DNA of 64,000 nt from Phlebotomus papatasi (taxonomy: Eukaryota; Arthropoda; Insecta; Diptera; Psychodidae). The notes under the pieces are model-generated. The model did not search any database, had not been told where the DNA came from, and saw only the letters and a program-made list of their open reading frames with translations. The position numbers and the translations under genes are program-made. The stretch spans positions 78,182,627-78,246,626 of the forward strand of contig NC_077223.1 in the NCBI RefSeq assembly GCF_024763615.1, given 5' to 3'. This document shows positions 21,601 through 34,717 of this stretch, piece by piece. Position 1 is the stretch's first letter. The number at the start of each line of letters is the position of its first letter.

Positions 21601-21660
21601 TAGAGAATAGAAAACCGAAATGGCAGATATATTTATTATTTTGTATTTCTTTTTGCAGTT
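18606..21660. other. Upstream region or first intron of Multiplexin, no gene seen
   Basis: The first 300 bp are GC-richer than average and could hold promoter or 5' UTR of Multiplexin. The rest is AT-rich. A short ATG-led hydrophobic stretch on the minus strand near 19440 (MVILAIFSVISG) might be a signal exon but lacks support. Confidence 0.4.
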
Positions 21661-22055
21661 GGTGTAATTGTACCAAATGTCGGCCAGCTTTTAATTTCGG
21701 CTACTTCTTTGGGTTTTTAGTTTCTGCATACTCTAGAAATTATAAATGCAAAAAATAGTAAAAAATGTTGGTTCGACTCACGAGATGATGTGAAAAAGAC
21801 TGGAAGAATTCTGGAAATGCAAAAACCATGAGGATCAAGGTGACCAAAATATTACCCAAAGCTATTTCTATATTATTATTCATTTTAAAACGTATTAAGA
21901 ATAGAGAAAATAAAGATGATAAACTAATCTGTAGCTCCAAGCAACACTTTTTAAAAAGAATTAACAAAAATATCAATTTGTATTAAAAATATCACATATC
22001 AAACTTAAGACATTGACGATTGCATGCAACTTACCGAAATTTGGTACAATTACCC
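21661..22055. mobile_element. MITE with GGGTAAGTGTGCCAAATT ends, diverged copy
   Basis: Left end GGTGTAATTGTACCAAATGT and right end CCGAAATTTGGTACAATTAC. Interior homologous to 51497-51919. Confidence 0.78.
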
Positions 22056-22409
22056 TACATCAAGCAAGACACCTCTAAATTCTGAGATGAAACTTTAAGC
22101 TTTAAATCTTTAAATTGCCTCGGATGAGATCTACATTTTTAAAACAAGATCATTTATTTTAGAGCTAGTTACGATGACCCTATTAACATTTAAATAAACT
22201 AATTTATGGGAACCTCGAATACATGAATAGCTTTTAACACGGAATTAAAAATCCTTAACTTTTACACCATAAATTAAATCTTTAGGATATCTAAGTCTTA
22301 GAATTGGTCGAATACTTTGAAAAACAAAAAAACTTTGAGCAATTTTTTTTCCATTTTCGTGGCTTAGTATTAGATGATTATATAACTCAATACCAGCTAC
22401 AGAGAACTA

Positions 22410-22641
22410 GGCGGAAATGATAACTTTTCTATACTATCGAATCGATAGTATCGTTAAATTTATATCTGATAGATTCAGCAAATATCGACCTTTTACGCAT
22501 TGTTGAGCCATTTATTGTGATATTTTTAAAAGAATGTGACCTTTGTAAAATATCTAAAATAGTTACAAAAAGTGCAGGTATCGTTTAAATTTTTCAGAAT
22601 CGACAGTCGATACTATCGAAAAGAAGTTATCATGTCACCCT
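22410..22641. mobile_element. MITE with ATGATAACTTTTCGATA ends, copy 1
   Basis: Inverted arms contain TATCGAATCGATAGTATCG near the left and ACAGTCGATACTATCGAAAA near the right, ending AAGTTATCATGTCACCC. Shared with 60026-60255. Confidence 0.75.
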
Positions 22642-22931
22642 TGATTTCCTTCAAGAATAGTGATATAAAATGTTTTTTTTTGGGTATTATAAATTCAAAC
22701 ATTCGATTATCAAGAATTCTGTGATAGCTTCATATTTGTTTGAGTTATGCATGAATATCCTTTTGAATCAATTTTAAATTATACTTAAATCCGCTAAAAA
22801 CTGGTCTATCATACTATTATGTCCTCTACAATTTGCACTGTTTCTTATTAAAATAAAATATATAGAGGAAAATATAAAATGAAATATAATAGAGCGCTAC
22901 TTTTGGACGACTTAAGCTTCGAACAACACAT

Positions 22932-23110
22932 TTTTAGGTGTGATTCCTTCTAATCACATCTATTGTAATTCTGGGATTTTCTCAAAGTGCTCCTATCGAT
23001 CTGAAATTCACAGGGTATATCTTTTGAACATCCCTGATGCCGAAAATCATAAGTCGGCAATTTCGGGTCCGGCCGTCTGTCCGTCCGGCCGTACGTAGTA
23101 CGCAATATCT
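22932..23110 (-). repeat. Dispersed repeat, copy 2
   Basis: Reverse-orientation relative of 5680-5823. Near its left end it starts TAGGTGTGATTCCTTCTAAT, and it contains a CCGTCCGGCCG-rich stretch. Confidence 0.75.
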
Positions 23111-24590
23111 GTGGTTTTTTCCTGTGTTCTTGATGGATTTTACACATAGCTCTTTTCTAAAAATTTGAGGCATTGTATCAGTAATTAAAATATAATATTA
23201 TATTGGACCAAATTAATTTAAAACACATTGAAAAAAATTAAATGTGCGAAGCTTTAGTCGTTCGAAGGTAGCGCGCTTTCCCCTCTATATATATATTTTT
23301 GAACAGTCAATCAATCAACCATTTGACACGAAAACAGAATCTGTGAATTTTTTCAATACTATAAAATTTTCAGCCTGAAAACATTGGATCCCGTGGTGGA
23401 TTTGAATTGGACTTTAGTTCGAGGAGAGATAATACCCACCAAAACAATGTATCATCCTCTTTGTCCCACACTCTGAGCCGGGTTTGGTGTGAAGAGTGAG
23501 ACAAAAGCACGATGTAACATTTTCAGTACATTACAATTTGATGCATTTTCTATAAATAAAACAGCAATACATAAGAAATATTATTTACCCATTTGGAATA
23601 ACAATCGAAAATAACGACATGTTTTGTCTGGCCTAAGGAGTTGCTTATATGTTAAACAATTACTCCATTCACCATCTTTATATACTCTTTTCAAATCAAT
23701 TAGTTACTAAACACATTTCTTATCACGAAAAACCAAGAAATCGCGCTAAGCTAATCGCAAACGCACCGGATGAAGCAATCAATTATTTAATTTTTCACAC
23801 CAAGACTTCATGCAAATTTATTAATTTTTAATTAACTTTTTGCACCTTCCGAGATATAAAATCTTCGTAACTTTTTAGGCGATCAACCACACAAATATGG
23901 CATTCTCCAGAGACTGAGATGCCAAACTATTTATGGAAATCGGATTCACAGTCAAAACTCTGGCATATTCTTGCCGATTCAGGAATTGCTGAGCAGAAAA
24001 AGCCATCTGTTTGGAGATTAAATTCAAGATCAAGATATTGTTTGATCACCAGTCTTTTTGCCATGGTGATTTTAGTCAAATCTGCAAAACGATTCGCTTT
24101 CCTTTATGTTTTGCTTTCTGCTCTTCCTGTAAAGTCATTCATTTTTCAATTTTTAAAAATCTCTAGAATGTGTGTAAATGATTTTATTAGGTCTCCGCCT
24201 AATAAATCAACAAACTTTATAGCGTTAGATTAAATGCTATTAATAAAACATTTTATTTTATTGTTTGTTTTGCTGGAAAAGAAACCTGTATCTTCTAGAT
24301 TTTAACTGGTAATTTTATGTAAGATATTTCAACACTTTCTCGATGGTATAAAAAATTAAATATTAATGCAACATTTTCTTACAAATATTTTAGTAGATTT
24401 GTATCTTTGGTAGAATTTCGGGGAAATATAAAATCAATTTTCTTTATTAAAAATTTGTGAAAAATAAAATCGTGCCTCTTAATTCTGAGTGGTTGTGTGT
24501 TAAGTAGTGTTGTTTTTTTTTAATTTTAGTATGAAAAACTAAATACTTTTAATTTTAGAGCTTTATCATGATATAATTTACCTGCACAAA
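23111..24590. other. No gene seen
   Basis: AT-rich. A 104-codon open frame at 23919-24233 has no recognisable domain and no splice or promoter support. Confidence 0.45.
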
Positions 24591-24842
24591 CACTAAGAGA
24601 AATCCGAAAAAGTTAAAATAACATTCCGCAACAGTTAATTTTACCCTGCAATATTGATACAAAATCGGTGTAAGTATTACCCTTGTTAAGTGTATTATGG
24701 GTTAAAGTTATCCTTTTTCATGTTAATTTTATCCTTAAAAAGGTGTAAAATTAACATTAAAAAATCTTAATATATTTTTACGTCTAAAAAGTGTTAAAGT
24801 TATGAGGGAAAAGGTTGATCGCAGTCTCTTTTTTTCTCAGTG
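24591..24842 (+). mobile_element. 252-bp MITE with CACTGAGAGAAATCC end, copy 2
   Basis: Starts CACTAAGAGAAATCCGAAAA and ends TTTTTTTCTCAGTG. Full length. Confidence 0.82.
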
Positions 24843-25304
24843 AAGAGATTGAGGAGCTAAATTACATTATGATATGGATCAGTTCCATTTAAACATAAGA
24901 GAAAAATCCGAATTTCAAAGGTGCTCCACTTTCAAAGGCGCAATACTTCCCCCTAAGGACTGATATCTTTTCCTAAATCTTTTTATTAAATAATTTTTTT
25001 TTGGAATAATTCAAACATTAGTTAAATGATACATCAGATAATGAGAAAATAACTGTCTTTTACTAAAAACCTCTTCTGGCAAATTGAGTTAAGTAGTTTC
25101 CTGAAAGTAGATTTAAAATGTAGGAAAAAATGCTTTGCAGAATAGCGGTAAATACTGGATTTATGTAGAACCCTTGATGAATTTTCAGAGTTTCAAATTT
25201 ATGTCAAATATTGTACCTGATTTGAAGTCATAGAGAATCTTTATGAAGATAATTAAAAATGATCATTTTGCATTCGGTGGTTAATCTCCTGGATAAATAT
25301 AATA

Positions 25305-26197
25305 GGGGAGACGGGTGAAAAGTCACAAATCGGAAATTTCAAAATGCAATATCTTTCAAGATAAAAAAGATTGCGGCTCAAAATTTTTTCTATAGATAGC
25401 CTCCATAGACCTTCTTCAATGTCGTAAGTTTCTTAGAATTCGAACAAGAAATTAAGAAAATAAAAAATATTGAAATTTTTAGGCCTAGTTTTGAAATATT
25501 TTCCTTAAAAGAGATATCAATTATTACTTACTTATTTTCCAAAATTGATATACTTGGGAATATTTCCTAAATGATTTGGATTCCCTGAGTACGAATCCAC
25601 TATCCGTTTTAGCATTTTCCAAATATTTTTCTCTCCAGAAATACTTTTATTAAAAATGGCCACTTGGGGTAAAAAGTAACAAAAGGTATAGAGCAAAAAG
25701 TAACAAAAAGCGAAGCAATTTCTGATGTCTCACGGCGAAAAGAAACGTCATCACCATGTCTTACCGCTTGTTGTTTGCATTGATCAAACGATTTGCAGTC
25801 CCTTGTGTGTGTTTTTTTTCTAAAATAGATTGAAAAGCGTCCAGAAAGTCCAGATAGAGCAAACGGTGTTTTACAAAGGTGTAGAGGAATAAATTTCCTG
25901 TGAAAATATGTCATCTAGGTATTTTTTTTTAATTTACGGAAGCCCATAATAAAGCAAATCAAAATGTAATGATATCCCATGCCTGGTACTATTTGCCCCA
26001 GCATTTTTGAGAATGATCACAAAATTACCTTTCAGAAAACGGATTGATAAATGTATTTCCTTAGGAAAATGACTTTCACAAAGTTGTAGAGCAGTAAATT
26101 TCCTATAAAACTGCGCCAATTAGAAATTTCAGGGGCGCTCGGGTAGCTTGTAAAAAAATAAAATATCGGTTTTGTGACTTTTTGCCCCAGTCTCCCT
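25305..26197. mobile_element. Non-autonomous element with GGGGAGACGGG ends
   Basis: About 890 bp, ends GGGGAGACGGGTGAAAAGTC and TTTTTGCCCCAGTCTCCC, TA at both sides. The ends are related to those of 10896-11829 but the interior is different. Confidence 0.75.
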
Positions 26198-26257
26198 TAC
26201 ATTAAAAAAAAATACACTCGGCTGTATCTTGGGTGTATGAATACGTGTCTAAAACGC

Positions 26258-26560
26258 CAAAAACCATCATAATCATTATCATCATTTGCAACCGCTTATC
26301 CTCACTTGACGATCCTCCGCCACTTCAAGAGGATGTTCGGGTTCGATTTCAAGGTTCTCCAAGGCAAGATTCTGAATTTTATGCAGCAACCTTGTCCTAG
26401 GTCTGCCCCAAGATCGACGCCTCCTCACAATGGCTTCCATAGCTTTTCTAGGGAATCTTTTACGCCAAAAATGACAAAAGAAATTCATGAAAGAGGTGAC
26501 CTTAAGAATCCCTATAGGCCACAATTGTTAACCGACTATGAAAATTTGGAAAAGTGATCT
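26258..26560 (-). pseudogene. Truncated LINE fragment, 3' end of reverse transcriptase frame
   Basis: Read on the minus strand the product contains RRRSWGRPRTRLLHKIQ and EVAEDRQVR, the GRPRTRW...AQDR-like pattern at the C-terminus of many non-LTR retrotransposon proteins. A tail rich in ATGATGATAATGATTATGAT follows it. Only the last 80 or so codons remain. Confidence 0.6.
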
Positions 26561-26878
26561 TCTAATAAAGCCAAAAGAAGCAAATGAAATAAAAATATTT
26601 TTGGATCGATTAAACAAAGGTGAAAAAATAGGTTTTGGCCGTCTTGGCCCTACTGGTGCAGTCTGAAAACTGTACAAGATCAATCGTCCTGAAATCCAGA
26701 AGCTAAAGAAAATAATCGTTAGGTTGTTTAGAGACTTTTACTCCTTAAATTCATTGTATAACAATTGTGCTTTCTTGCAGTAAGAATTTTCGAAAACTTA
26801 AAATTTTTAACGTTGAATATTTTTTTATTTCTGACTAAAATGAAATTTTGTGGGGATGTTTTGAACTAGAGTCCTATT

Positions 26879-28508
26879 CACTGGTAAAAATGAATGGATC
26901 ACCAGGGATCATTTCAAAAGAATCATGGCCTAAAAGGTTCATTTTCATCAAATCACTTGAATTGAATTGATTCTTCTTTAATGAATCACTTCAGTGATCC
27001 AAGTAAAGGATCACATTCAATGAAACATTGAAAGGTTCCTCGAATCGATCATTTCAGAAAGATCGATGTTCAAGAATATTTTTCTGCCAACTAATAAAAG
27101 GAAAACAGCGAAAATGAGTGTTTTTAGGTTTAATAGGAATATATAGTAAGGCAAAATGTGACATATTTGAGATAACTATTTTCAATCTTCAGGATATTAC
27201 GCCAAGAAATATCGAAAATATGGGATACATTCAAATAGATCAAATTGAACATTTCAATTGGATCACTACTGCGATTATTTTCCATGAATTTTCTTACTAA
27301 ATAAAACCATTAAAACAGTAAAAAATGTGTTTACTGTATTTGCTCATATAAGGGGAACGTGTCTAAACTAATAAATTGATAGCTTTAAGATTTTAACCGT
27401 GATATTTCAGCGATTGAAAATTTGGTACGATATGTCAAAAGTGATACATTTGAATGGATCACTTGGATAATCACGCCACTTTTAGTGACGTCAGTGACAG
27501 TTACTGAGACTCGCTGAGCGCATTAATAAACGGGGTGCTCTTGTCGTGGAATTTGTGTCCTTTTAGATATTCAGTGGCGCTTTTCTACAAATTATAATGT
27601 TATAGGTAAAAAAGGATTAAGTTTGGAGACTTGTGAAAACGTGAAAAAATTGCCAAAAGTGAGTAAAAAAAAGTGAAAAATAAAATAATCCACAGTTGCA
27701 CGGATTTGTACAATTCTAAATAATTTTTTCAGTGTTCCACCCCCGGAAAGAGATCTCTTGAAAGAGCGAACTTTCTGTTGATTAAATAGTGAAAAAAATC
27801 CTTAGATTTTCATAGTGTAAAATGTGTTTTTTTGTCTACGTTCTCGCTTCGGAAGATTTAGAAGCGCATATCTAGAAATATTTCATAGTTTTTCTTTTTT
27901 TTTTAGGTATTACCGACGAATTTCTTGCGTCCTAAATCTATCAAAAAAAGAGAGAATGTACAGAATATCGGTTGAAAAAAATCTTTTGAAAAATGGTTAT
28001 AATTTCCAGAATTTCTATTTAAACTAAAAATATACGTCAATTTGAATTAAAATTCATAAATAATTCAAATTTGCTTAATTAACTGAAAATATCAGTAACT
28101 TAATATTTAACAAAAAAAAATCTCTTAAAAAATGTACCATCAAGTAAAACAAATTGATGTAATAACTGTAAATGGTTAAATGATATAAGAATAAAAAATT
28201 CATTTGCAGGACAATAATAATATGTTCTTTTAATTTGTTTTGAAGGGCAAATGCATTACATAAAAAAAAACATTAAAAAGTCATCATTTTAAAAGTTCCA
28301 TTTGATCTATTTTATAGTATCACTCATTGATCCATTGAAAGGCTCCTCAAAGTGAACCATTCAAAGTATCAAAATTTGATTCTTTTGCAATGGATTAAAA
28401 TGATCTTTCAAAAAAGGATCGAAATGAAACATTTGAAATGATGGATCATATTTGATTCACCAAAAGGATCGCGAATGAATCAAAATGATCCACCTTTTTT
28501 TACCAGTG
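26879..28508. mobile_element. 1.6-kb non-autonomous element with CACTGGTAAAAA ends
   Basis: Ends CACTGGTAAAAATGAATGGA and GATCCACCTTTTTTTACCAG are inverted. GGATCA-rich subterminal repeats occur at both ends. No clear target duplication and no transposase were found. Confidence 0.65.
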
Positions 28509-30730
28509 TTTAGGAAACTTTAAGAAATTTTTTATGTACTATAAGATCATTAAGAAAACCATTTTGCAATTTTTCCAGATTTCAAAATGTTTCAGCATTT
28601 TCTTCAACATAATTTAGAATACTTTTTATAATTACTAAGTACGAGACATAATAACTATTTAGGAACTAAATTAGAGTATAAGCCTTAAATAGACTCACGC
28701 TGATGCTTGAGAATATTTTTGTAACCCGTATACTTTTACGGTAAAAAATAAAATAAAAAAAAACATTTATGGCATTTATGCATTAGAACGGGTTCCAGTT
28801 CAAATCCGTAAAGCTAAAATCGGAATTTTTAAGAGTGTCACAGCTTGCTGAAGGCAAGTTCAAATTTTTTACCTTGAAAAATGATTCGACACATTATTCT
28901 TCGTATTATTTCGACTCTTTCAGGATATTGACCATTCGGGATTTTGGCTGTCATCGCACAGAACCTATGAATAATCCTAAACTCTTTATGTATGATAGTT
29001 TGGGGTGATTTTTAAAAGTTCTTACATGGTTAAAAGGGCTGACTCCAGCTTACAATGATTTTAACGGACCTAACGAAAGTGAATTATAGAAGTCGCATCT
29101 GATAATATTATTATGGTCAACAAGATGCAGAGTGTCAAAAGAATTATAAAAATGGAGTAATTAGAATAAAGGAAACAGATCTGCAAAGTTATGCTATAAG
29201 GGTCCCTGAATAAAGTTATTTTCGAGATTCTTTAGTTTTATTCCAATCCAAACCATATAGATTGTGATATTGTTAATCTAAAATCACTCTTCGTACGCAA
29301 ACGAGAATGATCTTGAATTATGCCTCGTTTTTCAAGGTCGAAACTTCATTAGCTACAGAAAGCCTGTTTCTCAATCGATTGGGATAAGTGTAAATTCATC
29401 TGAAAGGTCTTGGAACCTCCTTTAGTACTGCTTCAACTAGTTCCAACTGGTACGGAATTAATTATGACCTCATAATTTATTTGTATCCAAAACTCATTGC
29501 GAATATATAAGTTGCGAATTGCGAATATTATTGTATATATAAGCCACGAGTTCGATCATTCTGCGAAGCTGGGACGCTTTGTCATCGCTTTATTGCTAAT
29601 AAAATCTTTTTTTGCATCATTGTATTTTGGACAGGTTGTATTCAATGAGATCTAGAACATTTCCGAAACTTTGAGCTCAATATTGAGAGGCATAAAATTT
29701 TACACCGACTACAGTAAGATTGTTAAGAATCTCTTCCAATTCCCAATATAAAATCTGGCAACCAATAGGAAAGTTCATGCTATGCTTCCATCACACTTAA
29801 AATCCCATAAATTTATCAATGAAGTATTTTTTTGAGTTGAGAACAATTTATTGGTACTATGCTATAGGCAAGAGATTATAATTCTTTCAACGCTACACAA
29901 AATCACGCGAATAATTTGACTTTAAAGATGGGTGAAAAATGTTCAATGTTTTAGTAAGCAATATTTTACGAGCTCGATTATAAAATTTATCAAATTACAT
30001 TTTCTTCAATTAAAACATCTCCCACAATGTTATGACTCGGTTTTTTATGCCAATATATTTTTTTAACACTGAATGAAGTGATTTTTTTTACTTTAGCGAT
30101 AAATGTAACAAATTGTATTATATTTTTTTAATGAATGACTTAGCTCAAAAGTCTTATCAATTCAATGAAATTTCCCCTCGCAGATTACTCAATGAAAATT
30201 ATCATAATTTTCCTATTGGCGTAGGAAGAATATTTTCTTGAGAATATGCTTCATTCTTAAAAGGCAAGTGTATTAATATTTTGTCATGTTACGAGCTACC
30301 AAAAAGGGGAATTATGGTAGGAAGAGCAAACACGTTGTATTCACCCAGAAACACAACATAATTATTGCTCAACATATTTCTTCGAGATGCCTGGGAGATT
30401 TTCACTGTTTGAAAACATTAAATGTTTAATAAATTTTTCTGTGTTCATCTGAGAAATAAATCAGTGGGACGTTAATTGCTGAATTGCTGTTTCGAGACAT
30501 GTCGCTAATCACGGCATCTCTCTCGATCAAAGAACTCATAATTGGGATTTATAATTCTTTTTTTTTCTTCAAGATAACTCTTTCTCTCTTCTAAAAATAA
30601 AACTTACACCGATTATTGCTTGTACCATTTAAATTTATGATTTTCTAGACTGTTTGGCATTTGAATTTTTGTAGCGAGGGAAAAAGAAAATTAGTTGGAC
30701 TTTTGTAATAAAGTATTTTCAATATAAAAA
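28509..30730. other. No gene seen
   Basis: About 2.2 kb of AT-rich sequence without a supported gene, RNA gene or recognisable transposon. Confidence 0.45.
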
Positions 30731-31177
30731 TTAGGACTCACACTCTGTCCTACATTGAGGCATCATCTGGTCACTCGCGACTGCTGATTCATTGAAGCGA
30801 TTCTTGCTCCGCAGAGAGTATCTCGTCGCAATAAAAATATTAAAATATGACGAGAACAATGTTGACATTAAATATTTACGATCTACACATAGATTTTCTT
30901 GGTGTATGGAATATTTAAACAAAGCATGACAAATTGACCAGAAATCTTTGCTTACACAATTTCCTCCCAACTCATTAAGAAACTTCCGTCCAATGGTTTT
31001 GGGCAAGAGAGGCAGGTGCCTCAGAGGATTCCCCCGGGATAGCATAGAACACGATGAAATTTGTACTTTATGTGGTACATTTCCTATTTGTACAAGATAA
31101 AAACCCCAGACAGTGCTCAATGATTCTGTAATGAACAATAAAATAAATAAATTACAACACAATGTTGATAATGTCAA
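30731..31177 (-). CDS. Uncertain open frame with signal-peptide-like start
   Basis: 148 codons beginning MTLSTLCCNLFILLFITESL, which resembles a secretion signal, and continuing VWGFYLVQIGNVPHKVQ to CRTECES. The hydrophobic start could instead be the pyrimidine tract of an intron, since TTCATTACAG falls after it, and GTAAGC follows GGNC as a possible donor. So it may be one or two exons, or chance. No family recognised. Confidence 0.2.
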   Translation of the reverse strand: MTLSTLCCNLFILLFITESLSTVWGFYLVQIGNVPHKVQISSCSMLSRGNPLRHLPLLPKTIGRKFLNELGGNCVSKDFWSICHALFKYSIHQENLCVDRKYLMSTLFSSYFNIFIATRYSLRSKNRFNESAVASDQMMPQCRTECES

Positions 31178-32381
31178 TCACTTTTTGAGTTCAAAGCAGA
31201 TATTTACTCGTAAATATTTTTCCCAAAATAGATATAACCATTTATTTATAGAGTGTGGATGTACTTAATTCCTTATAAATTTAAATCTCAGCGAAAAATC
31301 AACGCATTACAGTCGCGTGTACAACGGTGCAAACACCTTTTGTTCAAACTTTGTGCTCAACTGTAAATTGAGATCTCAAAATTATTTATTAAATTGTTTC
31401 TCTGTTCGCGAAATAACCACATGAAATTTTGAGTAGCAAATAGCTTTTGATTTTTATGGCAGAAATGTGAGAAATACGATATAATCTATGTAAATAACCC
31501 CATTCTCTTGTGTCTCTTTTGCCGCCGATTGCCTTCTCAACAATCTTCAAATATTGCTGCGTATTGGCATTAGCAAGCACTTATGAATTGTAAATATTTT
31601 GAAAAGCAAAATATTTGCGAAATATTTGGAGGAAAAATTATTATTCAGGGTAACCCTTCAAAATTTTATCAAGATCATTAAATATAAATTCAAGAAAAAG
31701 AAAGTTTGAACTCAATATAATCTTAAATCTCAAATTAAGCGTAATTTTGTCAAAAAAAAAACTTTTTTTTTTTAAAAGAAACAGTTTAATGAATACAGTG
31801 GGACCTCGATAGAGTCAACTAATTATTTCCAGGCCCGTTGACTCTATTGGATTCGTTGACTCTATTGGAGTCCGAAAAAAATTAATTAAAATGTGGAATT
31901 TTGATAGAAAGGGGTATTGTTTTATGTTGTTCTAGACGTTCTAGATCACTGATAAATTCAAAACGATAGTCGAATATTCATTTAATTAAATATACCATAA
32001 ATTCTACACTCTTTGGCCCAAGAAAGTCATATGTATGGCAAAAGTTGGAGGTTAATGACTGATTTTACGGAAAGTTTTTATTAATTAATAAATATCTTAA
32101 GTATAAATTACTCTCCATGTGGTAATATTGAGGTGCACCCACAATGTTAAAATAAGCAAATGGTGTCCTAAAGATTTCTTTTTCACATTTTTTTTTAAAG
32201 AGCTATCTCATCTCTTTAAGATAGTCAATATCTTTAACCATTCAGCATACTTTAATCTTAAATGTACAAAAGAAGGAAGTTTTAACCATTTTTTTGCGGA
32301 CCAATTTTAATTTTCGGTCGGTTTTTTTTTGTTTTTGATCCAAATTTTCGTAAATTAAAAATGTAACTTTGAATTAATATA

Positions 32382-33403
32382 GGGGAAAGGCTCATAATTT
32401 TGTCCAGTTTCTTATTTTGGACACTTTGAGGATAAAATTGGACACTAAAAATAAATTGATTAAAATGATGGATTTTTATTCCAATATTTGATGAATAATG
32501 AATTCTATCTAAATATTTGTTCTTTTTGGAAGATTTTAACACTAAATCCGTTTAATTTTGAATATGATTTGAGTTAAAATTGCTTTGTTGAAAATTCAGT
32601 GTGAGCAAGTGCTTACGAGAAATATGACAGAACTTCGTGTTTACTTCAGTCTTATTTAGCTGTGGTGAAGTACTAACAATGTTTCTTCGCTTTTTTTTGA
32701 GTGTAAATTTGTAAATTTGACCTGAAGTGAGATTTGCCTTGTGAATTAGATTTTTCGTGTGAAAAATGGGACATTTTTAAAGACATTTACCAGTGAGGTG
32801 ATACTCCTTATTTTGAACAGGTGTTTTTCTCACGAAATTTCGTGAAGTTTTAGCTTTTGTGATGACTAGGTTGGACAAATGCCTGGAGAAACAAAGGAGC
32901 ATCATCTCTACGAAAGAGATGTAGTGAGAATAGCCTTGAAAGGCTCCCGGAAAGGCCAGGGAATGCGCGAATCCACACGTACTTGGAGTACCGAAGTCAA
33001 CTTACTTTAATGAATGATATGGAAAGTCTCCGGGCTTCTTGTGACATTCTACGTTTCCCTTACATGAACAGGAAGAGGACTTGATAAGATTGGTTCATGA
33101 AATGAAGAACAATGGGCATCCTGTTGAGGCGGATTAGCTGTCCATATTTACAGCCAAGTTGTCCAAATTAATAACCAAGTTGTCCAAAATAAGAGTCAAA
33201 TTCACCTCTACATATCAATTCATTTTTAAACGTATTAAGACTAATTTTAGTAAAAATAAGACGATAAATAGCTTTCCAAGTTTCTAAACAACCCTTCTGA
33301 AAAGAGAGTAACAAAAAAGTCAATTAGTATCGAAAATATCGCACTTCAAACTTGGAACATCGATGCTTATAAGCACACTGGGCAAAATTATGACCTCTTA
33401 CCC
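32382..33403. mobile_element. Nested pogo-like derivative with transposase remnants
   Basis: 1022 bp, ends GGGGAAAGGCTCATAATTTT and AAAATTATGACCTCTTACCC, TA on both sides. The right third is homologous to the MITEs at 15881, 21661 and 51497, so it may be a longer relative of that family. Confidence 0.75.
32879..33137 (+). pseudogene. Decayed pogo/Tigger-like transposase fragments
   Basis: Frame 32879-33010 reads YERDVVRIALKGSRKGQGMR then ESTRTWSTEVNLL and stops, resembling the psq-type helix-turn-helix of pogo transposases (alternating AL, KG, MRE, W-V-L). A second piece at 33066-33137, EQEEDLIRLVHEMKNNGHPV, resembles the EEEL-I--M---G-P segment that follows in the same proteins. The two are separated by stops. 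Likeness is judged by eye. Confidence 0.45.
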
Positions 33404-33483
33404 TACACGTTTTCTTTAAATAGTTGTTGACTCTATTGGAGATTGACTCTATCGAGGGTTGAATCTATAGAGGTCCCACTGTA

Positions 33484-34351
33484 TTTTTTATGTCAAAAAT
33501 ATCATAAAATTATTCGACCAAAAGCTTTTTATTTACAAAGAGAGGTTATGCTTTATCTAACCTAAAAATCAATTCACGGTTATGTGTCATGAAATCCGTA
33601 AACTTTTTCAATTATATTAAATGTTTATAGCGAATTTATTGGAAAAAAATTTACAGCTTGTAAAGCTATTTATTTACACTTTTATTGCTATCGTTATTAA
33701 TTTAATTGTTGTTTAAACCTTTTGAATTATTTAAATTATTTTTGATGACAAATAATGGTTTAAAATGACAAAAGGAACTTGATAATTTGCATTTTAAATT
33801 ACCAAATTGGCAATGAAATTTTATTTTATTGCATGAATTTTGGAATTTTTGTCATAAGAAATATATCCTAATTTTAGATTGATTTACCATCAAAGGCTCT
33901 CAACCAAAAACAATAAGAAAATAAGAGAGCTTAACAAGTCATAATGCACTACATAATTTATTGCAATACACTGCGATGCAGTACAAGAGAATGCGGCACA
34001 TTAATTCTTTTTTCATTTATTGAATTTCATATTTTAAGTTCGTGGAATAATTTAGTTAGTTTGTGTACCTATGGTCTTTAGTTTATAGTTCATGTTGATA
34101 TTTTTTTTTATATCTTTTAGGTTTTGCAACTCTATGACTACAAGAATAAATCAAATCAAGCTTTCGAGACAATTGAAATTGTTTTGTCATATTCTCCAGT
34201 GGTTTAGCCTTTTAAAAGCGATTTCAGCACCGTTATCCCATAGAGAATATGAATTTATCTACTATATTTTATTTTATTTTATTTTTTATTTTTTATTTCC
34301 ACCTTTTTAAAGCAAAAACTTCCCGGCACTAGGAAATACTGGTTATGAATT
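33484..34351. other. No gene seen
   Basis: AT-rich stretch with a TTTTATTTTATTTTATTTT simple run near 34265. Nothing else supported. Confidence 0.45.
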
Positions 34352-34487
34352 ACCTGTTTAGAAATAAACTGTTTATGTAGAACGTCCTGTGATCTGTCCC
34401 AGAGACAATAAACCCAAGTACCTGTTTAGAAATAAACTGTTTATGTAGAATGTCCTGTGATCTGTCCCAGAGACAATAAACCCAAGT
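34352..34487. repeat. 68-bp tandem duplication
   Basis: Two copies of 68 bp (34352-34419, 34420-34487) from ACCTGTTTAGAAATAAACTG to AATAAACCCAAGT, with one difference seen (AACGTCC versus AATGTCC). Confidence 0.95.
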
Positions 34488-34488
34488 A

Positions 34489-34717
34489 GGGTCGGAGGAA
34501 CGTCTGTTCGACAGGGAACCCCTATTGACACTTTTGCCAAAATCTTGAAAATTATTTAATGTATCTTGTAAAACATAAGTAATATAACGTTTTTTCTGTA
34601 ATATACCTTTTACTATAAACAGAGATGTTCAAAATTCGTATCCCAAATGGTACAGAGTAGGGTGTCAATAGGTGCTGACACGAGTTCTTAAAGTGTCAAT
34701 AGACGTTCCTTTCACCC
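34489..34717. mobile_element. MITE with GGGTCGGAGGAACG ends
   Basis: 229 bp. Left GGGTCGGAGGAACGTCTGTT, right AATAGACGTTCCTTTCACCC, TA on both sides. It abuts the tandem duplication directly. Confidence 0.78.

Larger units (their letters stand above)
31796..33481. mobile_element. Element with CAGTGGGACCTCGATAG ends, containing another element
   Basis: 1686 bp. Ends CAGTGGGACCTCGATAGAGT and GAATCTATAGAGGTCCCACT are inverted, TA at both sides. The GTTGACTCTATTGGA motif recurs near each end. The 1-kb element at 32382-33403 sits inside. Confidence 0.85.

Noticed and set aside
26306..26557. Plus-strand 83-codon open frame
   Set aside because: The opposite strand carries the LINE-like GRPRTR motif in frame, so the plus-strand frame is its shadow.
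26879..28508. hAT assignment for the CACTGGTAAAAA element
   Set aside because: The CA...TG ends fit, but I could not find an 8-bp target duplication, so the superfamily is left open.
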